From Brevundimonas sp. (GTDB lineage: Bacteria; Pseudomonadota; Alphaproteobacteria; Caulobacterales; Caulobacteraceae): a stretch of DNA of 61,451 bases. Of the stretch, positions 38,583 to 48,030 are shown piece after piece. Numbering within the stretch: position 1 is the first letter of the stretch; each line of letters begins with the position of its first letter. The notes under the pieces are model-generated. The model was not told the origin of the DNA, searched no databases, and saw nothing but the letters and a program-made list of their open reading frames with translations. The position numbers were made by a program, and so were the translations under genes. The DNA lies in contig NZ_JANJTL010000060.1 of NCBI RefSeq assembly GCF_024711105.1, positions 1 to 61,451 on the forward strand, in the 5' to 3' direction.

Positions 38583-40160
38583 ATGATCGACCTGGCGGTC
38601 GTAGACCTCTCGCGCCTGCAGTTCGCGCTGACAGCGCTCTATCACTTCCTCTTCGTGCCCCTGACGTTGGGGCTCAGTTTCATGCTGGTCATCATGGAGT
38701 CGATCTATGTGATGACCCGCCGGCCGATCTGGCGAACCATCACCCGTTTCTGGGGGACGCTGTTCGGCATCAACTTCGTGCTCGGCGTCGCGACCGGCAT
38801 CACCATGGAATTCCAGTTCGGGATGAACTGGAGCTATTACAGCCACTACGTCGGAGACATTTTCGGAGCGCCCCTGGCGATCGAGGGCCTGATGGCCTTC
38901 TTCCTGGAGGCGACCTTCGTCGGACTGATGTTCTTCGGCTGGGACAAGCTGTCCAAGGTGGGCCACCTGGCGGTGACTTTCCTGGTGGCGTTGGGCACCA
39001 ACCTGTCGGCGCTGTGGATCCTGATCGCCAACGGCTGGATGCAGAACCCGGTCGGCTCGGCCTTCAATCCGGACACGATGCGGATGGAGGTGACCGACTT
39101 CGCCGCGGTGCTGTTCAATCCGGTCGCTCAGGCCAAGTTCGTTCACACCGTCTCGGCCGGCTACGTGATCGCCGCGGCCTTCGTGCTCGGCGTCTCGGCC
39201 TTCTATCTGCTGAAGGGCCGCCACAAGGCCTTCGCCAAACGCTCGATGACAGTCGCGGCCGCCTTCGGCCTGGCGTCCTCCCTGTCGGTCGTCGTGCTAG
39301 GCGACGAGAGCGGATACGCGCTGACCGACAACCAGCAGATGAAGCTCGCAGCCATCGAGGCCATGTGGGAGACCGAAGAAGCGCCCGCCGGCCTGACGGC
39401 TATCGGCTTCCCGAGCCTCGAAGAGCGCCGCACCGACTACGAGATCCGCATTCCCTATGTGCTGGGCCTGATCGCAACGCGCAGCCTCGATGGCGAGGTG
39501 CAGGGCATTCTCGAGCTGGTCGCAGTGGCCCAGGACCGGATCGAGTCCGGGGTGCTCGCCTATGACGCCCTCGAGCGGGTCAAGGCCGATCCGGCGGACA
39601 CCGCGGCCCGCGCGGCCTTCGAGGAGCGGCGCAACGACCTCGGTTATGGCCTGCTTCTGCAGCAGTACGTCGCCGATCCGCGCCAGGCGACTCCCGAACA
39701 GATCGAGCTGGCCGCCTGGAGCACCGTGCCGAACGTACCAGTGATGTTCTGGACCTTCCGCATCATGGCCGGGATCGGCTTCCTGATGATCGGGCTGTTC
39801 GCCACGGCCTTCGTCCTGGCCACGCTGCGCAAGCACGAGACGAAGTGGTTCCTGCGGCTGGCCGTCCTGGCCATCCCGCTGCCCTGGATCGCGGCGGAAC
39901 TCGGCTGGGTCGTCGCCGAGGTCGGCCGTCAGCCCTGGGCCGTGGACGGGGTGCTCCCGACCTTCCTGGGCGCCTCCAGCCTGACCGTACCCCAGCTGTG
40001 GGCCACGATCATCGGCTTCACCGTCTTCTACGGCGCCCTGGCCGTCGTCGAGGTCGGCCTCATCCTCAAGACCATCAAGAAGGGCCCCGGCGCCATTCCC
40101 GACGTGCTTGAGCCTCCCGTGGCCGAGACGCCGCAAGCTCCGCAACCGGCCGTCGCCTGA
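38583..40160 (+). CDS. cydA: Cytochrome bd ubiquinol oxidase subunit I
   Basis: LQFALTALYHFLFVPLTLGLSFMLVIMES; FQFGMNWSYYSHYVGDIFGAPLAIEGLMAFFLE. Confidence 0.97.
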   Translation: MIDLAVVDLSRLQFALTALYHFLFVPLTLGLSFMLVIMESIYVMTRRPIWRTITRFWGTLFGINFVLGVATGITMEFQFGMNWSYYSHYVGDIFGAPLAIEGLMAFFLEATFVGLMFFGWDKLSKVGHLAVTFLVALGTNLSALWILIANGWMQNPVGSAFNPDTMRMEVTDFAAVLFNPVAQAKFVHTVSAGYVIAAAFVLGVSAFYLLKGRHKAFAKRSMTVAAAFGLASSLSVVVLGDESGYALTDNQQMKLAAIEAMWETEEAPAGLTAIGFPSLEERRTDYEIRIPYVLGLIATRSLDGEVQGILELVAVAQDRIESGVLAYDALERVKADPADTAARAAFEERRNDLGYGLLLQQYVADPRQATPEQIELAAWSTVPNVPVMFWTFRIMAGIGFLMIGLFATAFVLATLRKHETKWFLRLAVLAIPLPWIAAELGWVVAEVGRQPWAVDGVLPTFLGASSLTVPQLWATIIGFTVFYGALAVVEVGLILKTIKKGPGAIPDVLEPPVAETPQAPQPAVA

Positions 40161-40179
40161 GCAACAAGGACATCCAACG

Positions 40180-41328
40180 ATGGAACTCCCTCTCGACTAC
40201 GGAACCCTCAGGCTGATCTGGTGGGCCCTGCTCGGCATCCTCCTGATCGGTTTCGCCCTGACGGACGGCTTCGACCTTGGCGTCGGCGCTCTCCTTCCCT
40301 TCGTCGGCAAGACCGATGAAGAGCGGCGGGCGGTCATCAACACCGTCGGCCCGACGTGGGAAGGCAACCAGGTGTGGTTCATCCTGGGCGGCGGCGCGAT
40401 CTTCGCGGCCTGGCCCTTCGTCTACGCCGTCAGCTTCTCCGGCTTCTATCTGGCCATGTTTCTGGTGCTGTCGGCGCTGATCCTCAGGCCGGTCGCCTTC
40501 AAGTACCGGTCCAAGCGGGATGATCCGCGCTGGCGGTCCTTCTGGGACTGGGCGCTGTTCGTCGGTGGCTTCGTGCCGGCCCTGGTGTTCGGCGTCGCCG
40601 TCGGCAACGTCCTGATCGGCGCTCCCTTCCGGCTCGATGACACCCTGCGCTCGACCTACGAGGGATCGCTGCTGGGCCTGTTCACGCCCTTCAGCCTGGT
40701 TTGCGGCCTGCTGTCGGTGACCATGCTGGTGCTTCACGGCGCCGCCTGGCTCGGAGTGAAGGTCGAGCGCGGTCCGATCCAGGACCGCGCACGTCGGATC
40801 GGCATCGTCGCGGCGCTCCTCAGCGTGGTGCTGTTCGCGGTGGGGGGACTGTTCGTGGCCTTTGGCGACCTCGGCTTCCGCATCGAGGGCGCCGCGGACA
40901 TGGGCGGGGCTTCCAACCCCTTGCGCACCACCGTCGCGGCCGCGCCCGGAGCGTGGATGGACAACTATGGCGCCTATCCCTGGATGATCGCCGCCCCGGT
41001 CCTGGGCTTCGTGGGCGCGCTCGCCGCGCTCCTGGGTCTGCGGCTCAAATCCGAGCCCCTTGCCCTCACCGGATCGTCGGTGTCGGCGCTCGGGATCATC
41101 TCGACAGTGGGCCTGTCGATGTTCCCCTTCATCCTGCCCAGCTCGGTCGATCCGCAGTCCAGCCTGACGGTCTGGAACGCGTCGTCCAGCCACCTGACCC
41201 TGTTCATCATGCTGGTCTGCACGATCATCTTCCTGCCCATCGTGTTGGCCTACACGGCCTGGGTCTATCGCGTGCTCTGGGGCCGTTCGACGGTCGCCGC
41301 GGTGCGCACCAACCCCGACCTCTACTGA
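40180..41328 (+). CDS. cydB: Cytochrome bd ubiquinol oxidase subunit II
   Basis: LIWWALLGILLIGFALTDGFDLGVGALLPFVGKTDEERRAVINTVGPTWEGNQVWF. Confidence 0.97.
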   Translation: MELPLDYGTLRLIWWALLGILLIGFALTDGFDLGVGALLPFVGKTDEERRAVINTVGPTWEGNQVWFILGGGAIFAAWPFVYAVSFSGFYLAMFLVLSALILRPVAFKYRSKRDDPRWRSFWDWALFVGGFVPALVFGVAVGNVLIGAPFRLDDTLRSTYEGSLLGLFTPFSLVCGLLSVTMLVLHGAAWLGVKVERGPIQDRARRIGIVAALLSVVLFAVGGLFVAFGDLGFRIEGAADMGGASNPLRTTVAAAPGAWMDNYGAYPWMIAAPVLGFVGALAALLGLRLKSEPLALTGSSVSALGIISTVGLSMFPFILPSSVDPQSSLTVWNASSSHLTLFIMLVCTIIFLPIVLAYTAWVYRVLWGRSTVAAVRTNPDLY

Positions 41329-41345
41329 CCGAGGAGTTCAAGACG

Positions 41346-41459
41346 ATGTGGTACTTCACCTGGATTCTCGGCCTCGGCGTGGCCGTCGGCTTCGGTATCC
41401 TCAACGGCCTGTGGCACGAGTTCCACATGACCGACGAGGGCGTGGACGGCGCGGACTGA
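41346..41459 (+). CDS. cydX: Cytochrome bd oxidase small subunit CydX
   Basis: 37 aa MWYFTWILGLGVAVGFGILNGLWHE, immediately after cydB. Confidence 0.92.
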   Translation: MWYFTWILGLGVAVGFGILNGLWHEFHMTDEGVDGAD

Positions 41460-41463
41460 CGAC

Positions 41464-42840
41464 GTGACCGCCCAGCCCGTCTCGGCTCCGGCCTCCGATG
41501 CAAACCTGGCGAGGCTGGACCGGAACGCGCCGCGCTACACCAGCTTTCCCACCGCCGCCCAGTTCACGCCGGCGGTGGGGGAGGCCGAGGCCCGCCGCTG
41601 GCTCGCCGCCCTCCCAGACGGCGAGCCGGTTTCCCTCTATGTGCACCTGCCCTTCTGCAAGCGCCTCTGCTGGTACTGCGGCTGCAACACCCGGGCGGTG
41701 AACCGTCGGGAAGTCATCTCCAGCTATGTCGAGCTGATCGGCGCCGAAGCGCGCATGACTGCAGAGGCGGCGGGCCGTCGACTCAGGGTCGCCTGCCTGC
41801 ACCTGGGCGGCGGCACGCCCAACATGCTGTCGCCTGAGGATCTCAATCGGCTCTTCGATCTCTTGGGCTCGGCGTTCGACCTCGACGCGGCGGACGAGAT
41901 CGCCGCTGAACTCGATCCGGCCACCCTGACCGAGGCGTGGGTCCAGGCCGCCACGGATCGCGGGCTCACCCGCGCCAGCCTCGGCGTTCAGGATCTGTCT
42001 CCGGTCGTCCAGCAGGCCGTCAATCGGATCGAGCCGTTCGGGGTCGTCGAGCGCGCCGCTGGCTGGCTGCGCGCGGCTGGTGTTCGTTCGCTAAACCTCG
42101 ACCTGATGTACGGACTGCCGGAGCAGGGCGTGCGCGATGTCTTGCGGACCCTGGATCAGGTCCTCACCCTCCGGCCGGACCGGATCGCCCTGTTCGGCTA
42201 CGCCCACGTGCCGTGGATGAAGCCGCACCAGCGTCTTATCGACGAGACACGGTTGCCCGACACGGCCCAGCGTCTGGCGCAGAGCCAGGCGGCGGCGGAC
42301 AAGCTCTGGGACGCGGGCTACGCCGCGATCGGCATCGACCATTTCGCCCTTCCCTCTGACAGCCTCGCCCGCGCGGCCCGCGCCGGGCGTCTTCATCGGA
42401 ATTTCCAGGGCTATACGGACGACGGATCGGAGGCCCTGATCGGGCTGGGAGCCTCGTCTATCAGCCGCACCGCCGAAGGCTATTGGCAGAATCACACCGC
42501 AGAACTGGCGTGGCGTACGACCGTGGCCGAGAAATGCCTGCCCGTGGCGCGCGGCGTCCAGCTTACGCAAGGCGATCGCCTGCGCGCCGAGATCATCGAG
42601 CGACTCATGTGCGACTTCGCGGTCGACCTCCTGGCCGTCTGCGCGTCGCATGGGGCTGGCCTCGAGATGCTGCGCCCGGATCTCCTGAGGCTTGCGGTCT
42701 GCGAGGCCGAAGGCCTGGCCGCCTCGGATCATGGCCGGGTTCAGGCCACGCCGGCGGGACGCCGTTTCGTCCGGCTGATCGCGGCCGCCTTCGATCCGTA
42801 TTTCGACGCCGCCGCGAACCGGCACGCCCGCGTATCCTGA
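41464..42840 (+). CDS. hemN: Oxygen-independent coproporphyrinogen III oxidase
   Basis: GTG start; radical SAM PFCKRLCWYCGCNT motif; RYTSFPTAAQF N-terminus. Confidence 0.93.
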   Translation: MTAQPVSAPASDANLARLDRNAPRYTSFPTAAQFTPAVGEAEARRWLAALPDGEPVSLYVHLPFCKRLCWYCGCNTRAVNRREVISSYVELIGAEARMTAEAAGRRLRVACLHLGGGTPNMLSPEDLNRLFDLLGSAFDLDAADEIAAELDPATLTEAWVQAATDRGLTRASLGVQDLSPVVQQAVNRIEPFGVVERAAGWLRAAGVRSLNLDLMYGLPEQGVRDVLRTLDQVLTLRPDRIALFGYAHVPWMKPHQRLIDETRLPDTAQRLAQSQAAADKLWDAGYAAIGIDHFALPSDSLARAARAGRLHRNFQGYTDDGSEALIGLGASSISRTAEGYWQNHTAELAWRTTVAEKCLPVARGVQLTQGDRLRAEIIERLMCDFAVDLLAVCASHGAGLEMLRPDLLRLAVCEAEGLAASDHGRVQATPAGRRFVRLIAAAFDPYFDAAANRHARVS

Positions 42841-42865
42841 TCAGCCCTAAATTCCTTGTGGTCTT

Positions 42866-42879
42866 TTGAGATGGATCAA
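42866..42879 (+). promoter_or_regulatory. FNR-like box TTGAGatggATCAA upstream of ompW
   Basis: One mismatch to TTGAT-N4-ATCAA. Confidence 0.6.
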
Positions 42880-42960
42880 GGGCGGCGGCTAAGGCCAAGC
42901 TTATCACCGCTCCAGGCGTCGGAGCCGGCCGATCGAGCCGGCGGCGCCGGGGACCTGATC

Positions 42961-43614
42961 ATGAAGAACTCGCTGCTTGCCCTCGCTCTCGCCGGGAGCG
43001 CCATGGCCTATGCCGGAACCGCCGCCGCCCAGACCGCGCCGGAGCCGATCGGGCAGGGAACTTTGATCGTGACCGGGCGGGTGACGTCCGTCTCCTCGTC
43101 CGCCGACGACCCCATTCTGACTTCCGGCGGCGCAGCGACCGGCCTGCACGTCGACGTGGGCGAGTCGGTGATGCCCACCCTGGGCTTCACCTATTTCGTG
43201 TCCGACCACTGGGCGGTGGAGGCGATCCTCGGCGCCACCCAACACGAAATCCGCGCCCAGGGGCCGGGAACGGACGTCGCGGTGCATGAGACGTGGGTCC
43301 TGCCGCCGGTTGTGACCCTTCAGTACCGACCGACCCCTAACGCCCAGGTCAGCCCCTACGTCGGGGCCGGGGTCAACGCCATGATCTTCTTCAGCGGCGA
43401 CGACATGAATGGCTTCACCGTCGATCTCGACAACGGTGTCGGCCTCGCGCTTCAGGCGGGCGCCGATGTCCAGCTGACCGGGCCGTGGAGCCTGAACTTC
43501 GACGTCAAGAAGGTCTGGTTCGACACCGACGCCACGATCAACGGCGGCGCGCTGCAGAGCGATGTCAGCCTCGACCCCTGGGTCGTCTCCATCGGCCTGG
43601 CCCGCCGCTTCTAG
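42961..43614 (+). CDS. ompW: OmpW family outer membrane protein
   Basis: Signal peptide; LGFTYFVSDHWAVEAILGATQHEI...VTLQYRP...PYVGAGVNAMIFF...LARRF. Confidence 0.9.
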   Translation: MKNSLLALALAGSAMAYAGTAAAQTAPEPIGQGTLIVTGRVTSVSSSADDPILTSGGAATGLHVDVGESVMPTLGFTYFVSDHWAVEAILGATQHEIRAQGPGTDVAVHETWVLPPVVTLQYRPTPNAQVSPYVGAGVNAMIFFSGDDMNGFTVDLDNGVGLALQAGADVQLTGPWSLNFDVKKVWFDTDATINGGALQSDVSLDPWVVSIGLARRF

Positions 43615-43682
43615 GCCCAGCCGCAGGTCGCGCTCCGCGGGTCGGGGATCCCTCTCCCACCTCGGTCCGCGGAGCCGACCGA

Positions 43683-44336
43683 TCAGAGTGCGCCGTCGCT
43701 CGCCGCCTGCCTGGAGCGCAACTCCGAGACGATGTGCTGCAGCCCGAGCTCGCGCGCCCTGAGCAGCACGATCAGGTGGTAGATGAGGTCGGCGGCTTCC
43801 TCCCGGAGCTGATCCGGTGACCCGGCCGCGCCCGCGAGCGCGACCTCCACGCCCTCTTCCCCGACCTTCTGGCCGAGGCGCATGGGGCCTGCGGCGAGTA
43901 GCCGTGCGGTGTAGCTCGTCTCGGGATCGGCCGCCGCGCGAGTGGCGATGGTCTGTTCCAGCCGGGCCAGCCAGCCGACGCCCGGCGCGTCGCCGAGGCC
44001 GAAACAGCTGACGCTGCCCTCGTGGCAGACGGGCCCGGTCGGTTCCACCCGCAGCAGCAGGCTGTCGGCGTCGCAGTCGGTCAGGACCTGGACGACGCGC
44101 AGGCGGTTGCCGGAGGTCTCGCCCTTGCGCCAACGCGCCTCGCGGCTGCGCGACCAGAACGTGGCCTCGCCGCTTTCCAGCGTCTCCGCGAGCGCGTCGC
44201 GGTTCATCCACGCCTGCATCAGCACCTGGAGCGTCGCGGCGTCCTGCACGACGGCGGGCAGCAGACCGTCGGAACCCTTGGACCAGTCCAGCCGGTCGAG
44301 ATCGGCCAGGGTCAGAGGCGTACGGGGATGTCCCAT
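43683..44336 (-). CDS. hisIE: Bifunctional phosphoribosyl-AMP cyclohydrolase / phosphoribosyl-ATP diphosphatase
   Basis: [16 protein letters not shown] and [28 protein letters not shown]. Confidence 0.95.
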   Translation of the reverse strand: MGHPRTPLTLADLDRLDWSKGSDGLLPAVVQDAATLQVLMQAWMNRDALAETLESGEATFWSRSREARWRKGETSGNRLRVVQVLTDCDADSLLLRVEPTGPVCHEGSVSCFGLGDAPGVGWLARLEQTIATRAAADPETSYTARLLAAGPMRLGQKVGEEGVEVALAGAAGSPDQLREEAADLIYHLIVLLRARELGLQHIVSELRSRQAASDGAL

Positions 44337-45079
44337 CGGGCCAGCCTTTGCTTGAGGTCGGGAATGGTTAGCTTGCTGGAATGGAAGACGCTGGCGGCCA
44401 GGGCGCCGGAGACGTCGGCCTGATCGAAGACGTCGCGAAAATGATCGGCCGAGCCCGCGCCGCCGGATGCGATCAGCGGGATGCTCAGCCGGCTTCGGGC
44501 GGCCTGGAGCTGTTCGATGTCATAGCCCTGCCGCACGCCGTCGCGGTCCATGCAGTTGAGGACGATCTCTCCGGCGCCGCGGGCTTGCGCCTCAGCGATC
44601 CAGTCGAGCGTCAGCCGCCCCGCATCTTTCTGGCGCGACGGGTCCCCCGTGTACTGGCGCACGCGCCACTGGCTGTCCACGCGCTCGCTGTCGACGCCGA
44701 CGACGACGCATTGGGAGCCCGCAACCTGGGAGATCTCCTCGATGAGTTCGGGACGCTCCAGGGCCGGGGAGTTGATGGAGACCTTGTCGGCGCCCGCTGA
44801 CAGGCAGGCCAGCGCCTGGTCAAGCGTGCGGATGCCGCCGGCAACGCAGAAGGGAATGTCGATAACGCGGGCCACCGCCTCGATCCAGCCGAGCTCGGGG
44901 CCGCGGCCCTCAGGGCTGGCGGTGATGTCGTAGAAGACCAGTTCGTCCGCCCCGTCGGCGGAATAGGCGCGCGCCATCTCCACGGGGTCGCCCACGTCGA
45001 CGTGGTCCCGGAACCGCACGCCCTTCACGACGCGTCCGTCGCGCACGTCCAGGCAGGGGATGATCCGCCTAGCCAGCAC
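44312..45079 (-). CDS. hisF: Imidazole glycerol phosphate synthase subunit HisF
   Basis: [23 protein letters not shown]. Confidence 0.97.
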   Translation of the reverse strand: MLARRIIPCLDVRDGRVVKGVRFRDHVDVGDPVEMARAYSADGADELVFYDITASPEGRGPELGWIEAVARVIDIPFCVAGGIRTLDQALACLSAGADKVSINSPALERPELIEEISQVAGSQCVVVGVDSERVDSQWRVRQYTGDPSRQKDAGRLTLDWIAEAQARGAGEIVLNCMDRDGVRQGYDIEQLQAARSRLSIPLIASGGAGSADHFRDVFDQADVSGALAASVFHSSKLTIPDLKQRLARWDIPVRL

Positions 45080-45797
45080 CGAGCGCCTCTTCCAGTGTGA
45101 AGCGGCCTTCGTAGAGCGCGCGCCCGACGATCGCGCTGGTGGCCCCGGCGGCCTTAAGGGCGGCGAGGTCGGCGAGCGAGGCCACGCCGCCGGAGGCCTG
45201 GTAGGCGAGGCGCGGTTGGCGGCGCACGATTTCGGCGGCGAGGTCGAGGTTGGGGCCCTCCAGCGCGCCGTCGCGCGAAATCTCGGTGACCAGAACGTGC
45301 CGGGGCCGGCCCGCCGACAGACGGTGCAGCGCCTGCCACAGCGACAGGCCCGAGCCCTTGGTCCAGCCGTCGGTGGCGACCATCGGCCCGCCGTCGATCA
45401 TCCGCACGTCCAGCGCCAGCGTCACACGATCGGCGCCGAAGCGGTCCAGCCATTCGATGACCGTGTCGGGCCGCCGCACCGCCAGACTCCCGACCACCAC
45501 GCGCTCGGCGCCGGCGTCGAGCAGGCGGGCGACGTCCTCTTCCTTGCGGACGCCACCGCCGGTCTGGATGCGCACCCCGGTCGCCGCGGCCATGCGGCCG
45601 ATCAGCTCGTGTTGGCGGGGCTCCCCGGCCTCGGCCCCGTCGAGGTCCACGATGTGGACCCACTCGGCGCCCGCGGCCTCGAAGGCGGCCAGGCGGGCGA
45701 GGGGATCGGCGTCATAGCGGGTCACGGCGTCGAAGCGGCCGTGCAGAAGCCGCACGCACTCGCCCGCGCGCAGGTCGATGGCCGGGTAGATCAGCAT
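45069..45797 (-). CDS. hisA: ProFAR isomerase HisA
   Basis: MLIYPAIDLRAGECVRLLHG...IQTGGGVR. Confidence 0.96.
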   Translation of the reverse strand: MLIYPAIDLRAGECVRLLHGRFDAVTRYDADPLARLAAFEAAGAEWVHIVDLDGAEAGEPRQHELIGRMAAATGVRIQTGGGVRKEEDVARLLDAGAERVVVGSLAVRRPDTVIEWLDRFGADRVTLALDVRMIDGGPMVATDGWTKGSGLSLWQALHRLSAGRPRHVLVTEISRDGALEGPNLDLAAEIVRRQPRLAYQASGGVASLADLAALKAAGATSAIVGRALYEGRFTLEEALGAG

Positions 45798-46387
45798 GGC
45801 AGGTCCAGGAAGTTGCGCAGGACGCGCGCCCCGACGGGGCCGGACCGCTCCGGGTGGAACTGGCAGCCCCAGGCCCGCCCCTGACGCACGACCGCGGAGA
45901 AGTCCCCGCCATAGGCGCAGGCGGCGAGCGTCTCGGGCGTGACCGGCGCGGCGTAGCCGTGCACGAAATAGGCATAGGCCCCATCCTCGATCCCCTCCAG
46001 CAGCGGATCGTCCGTCAGCTTTGACAGCCGGTTCCAGCCCATGTGGGGCGAGGGCCGTTCGGGCGAGGGCTCGAGGCGCCTCACCATGCCCGCCAGGCGT
46101 CCAAGCCCCGGCGCGTCCCCTTCCTCGCTGCCTTGGAAGAGCATCTGCATGCCGAGGCAGACACCCAGCAGCGGCCGGTCGAACGCACGCAGCGCCTCCG
46201 TCAGGCCCAGGGCCAAGATCCGCCCGGCGGCGAAGCCGGCCGCGCCGACGCCGGGAAAGACCAAGCGTTCCGCCTCGGCGATGCAGGCGGCGTCGCTCGA
46301 CAGCCGCGGCTGGCCGCCGAGCCGCTCCAGCGCCCAGATCATGGAGGCCGTGTTGCCGACGCCGATGTCCACGACGACTAGGCTCAC
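45791..46387 (-). CDS. hisH: Imidazole glycerol phosphate synthase subunit HisH
   Basis: VVVDIGVGNTASMIWALERLG; PLLGVCLGMQMLF glutaminase motif. Confidence 0.95.
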   Translation of the reverse strand: MSLVVVDIGVGNTASMIWALERLGGQPRLSSDAACIAEAERLVFPGVGAAGFAAGRILALGLTEALRAFDRPLLGVCLGMQMLFQGSEEGDAPGLGRLAGMVRRLEPSPERPSPHMGWNRLSKLTDDPLLEGIEDGAYAYFVHGYAAPVTPETLAACAYGGDFSAVVRQGRAWGCQFHPERSGPVGARVLRNFLDLPC

Positions 46388-48030
46388 AGCACGCCCTTGG
46401 TTGACGGCACCTCGCCGCCCTCGATGCGAACGGCCTGACGCAGGGCGCGGCCGAAGGCCTTGAAGCAGGCCTCGGTCTTGTGGTGGTCGTCGTCGCCGGT
46501 GACGCGGACGTGGATGGCCGCGCCCAGGCTGTCGGCCAGCGAGCGGAACACGTGCGGCGTGAGCGCGGTGGGATAGTCGCCGAGGCGGTCGGTCGCGAAC
46601 TCCCCCTCGAATCGGCAGAAGGGCCGCGCCGACAGGTCGAGGCTGATCGCGGCCTCGGCGTCATCCATGGGCGTGACGAATCCGTAGCGGCCGATGCCCT
46701 TCCGGTCCCCCAGCGCGGCTTTCAGGGCCGCGCCGAGCGCCAGCGCGCTGTCCTCGACCGTGTGGTGCGGGTCGGTCTCGAGGTCGCCCTCGCAGGCGAG
46801 GATGAGGGAGATGCCCGCGTGCGCGGCGATCTGATCGAGCATGTGGTCGTAGAAGCCCACGCCGGTGCGCACGCGACGCGGCGCCGGGGCGTCGAGGTCA
46901 ACGGCCACAGCGATGCGGGTCTCGCGGGTGTCGCGGCTGAGCTCGGCGCGACGGGCGGGACGGTCGGGCGTCTCGACCCCGAAGGCGGCCAGGGCGAGGT
47001 CGTTCTCCTCCGGGGACCCGATGCTCAAGCGCACCGCGCCCGGAGACACCTGCGGTCGAAAGCGGGCCCGCACGCCGCGCTCGCGCAGTCGGACCGCGAG
47101 CGCCTCGGGCGCGTTGGTTTCGAGCAGCAGGAAGTTGCCGCCGCCCTCCTGCACGGACGTAAGCCACGGCGAGGCCGAGAGCCGCTCCGCCACCCGTCGC
47201 CGCTCGGTCTTCAGCAGCTCGATGCGAGCCTCGACGACGGGCCGGCGAGACGCCGAAAGCGCCAGCTCCGCCGCTGCGATCGAGGGGCCGGGCAGGGGAT
47301 AGGGCGGCAGGGTCCGGCCGGCCATCTCCAGCACCTCGGGATCGCCGATCAGGCACCCGACGCGCGCGCTCGCCAGGCCGTAGGCCTTGGACAGGGTGCG
47401 CAGCACGAGCAGGTTTGGGATTTCGCCGGCCAGCGGGGCGACGCTCTCGCCGTCCGCGAACTCGACATAGGCCTCGTCCACGAGGACCAGGGTGTCGGAC
47501 ATGGCCTCGGCCAGGGCGCGGATGTCGGCGGCCGGCGTCAGGGTCCCCGTCGGGTTGTTGGGCGAGCAGACGAAGACCAGCTTGACCGCGCTGTCCTCGC
47601 GCGCCACGGCGACCGTCGACTCGACATCGAAGCGAAAGTCCTGGCCGAGCGGCCGCTCGATCACCCGCGCGCCGCTCATCCGGGCGAAGTGGGCGTAGGC
47701 GCCGAAGGTCGGGGGGCGGACCAGGACCGCATCCTCTCCAGGCCGGCAGAAGGCGCGAACCAGGATGTCGATCGCGTCGTCCCCGCCGCGCGTCAGGAGC
47801 AGACGGTCCGTCGGCACGCCGTAGAGCGCGGCCATGCGCGCGCGCAGGCTTTCGGGGCGCGGGTCCGGATAGCGGTTCAGGTCGCGCGCCAGCGGGCCGT
47901 CGACCAGGGGCGGAAACGGGTTCTCGTTGGCGTCCAGCTGGACGTCGTCCGCCGCGCCCCGCTCTGCGAGCTGGAACGGCGGCAGGTCGCGGATCTCCGG
48001 CCGGGCGAGGCGTTGGGCGAGTGTGGTCAT
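46384..48030 (-). CDS. hisCB: Fused histidinol-phosphate aminotransferase (HisC) - imidazoleglycerol-phosphate dehydratase (HisB)
   Basis: N-terminal DANENPFPP, CSPNNPTG and LSKAYGLASARVG (HisC); C-terminal VDLDAPAPRRVRTGVGFYDHMLDQIAAHAG and DPHHTVEDSALALG (HisB); one uninterrupted frame. Confidence 0.9.
   Translation of the reverse strand: MTTLAQRLARPEIRDLPPFQLAERGAADDVQLDANENPFPPLVDGPLARDLNRYPDPRPESLRARMAALYGVPTDRLLLTRGGDDAIDILVRAFCRPGEDAVLVRPPTFGAYAHFARMSGARVIERPLGQDFRFDVESTVAVAREDSAVKLVFVCSPNNPTGTLTPAADIRALAEAMSDTLVLVDEAYVEFADGESVAPLAGEIPNLLVLRTLSKAYGLASARVGCLIGDPEVLEMAGRTLPPYPLPGPSIAAAELALSASRRPVVEARIELLKTERRRVAERLSASPWLTSVQEGGGNFLLLETNAPEALAVRLRERGVRARFRPQVSPGAVRLSIGSPEENDLALAAFGVETPDRPARRAELSRDTRETRIAVAVDLDAPAPRRVRTGVGFYDHMLDQIAAHAGISLILACEGDLETDPHHTVEDSALALGAALKAALGDRKGIGRYGFVTPMDDAEAAISLDLSARPFCRFEGEFATDRLGDYPTALTPHVFRSLADSLGAAIHVRVTGDDDHHKTEACFKAFGRALRQAVRIEGGEVPSTKGVL

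Noticed and set aside
36861-39224. Full 787-aa ORF for CydD
   Set aside because: The first ~251 codons are antisense to cydA; MSLAPPDPDAARAWL at 38471 is the plausible start
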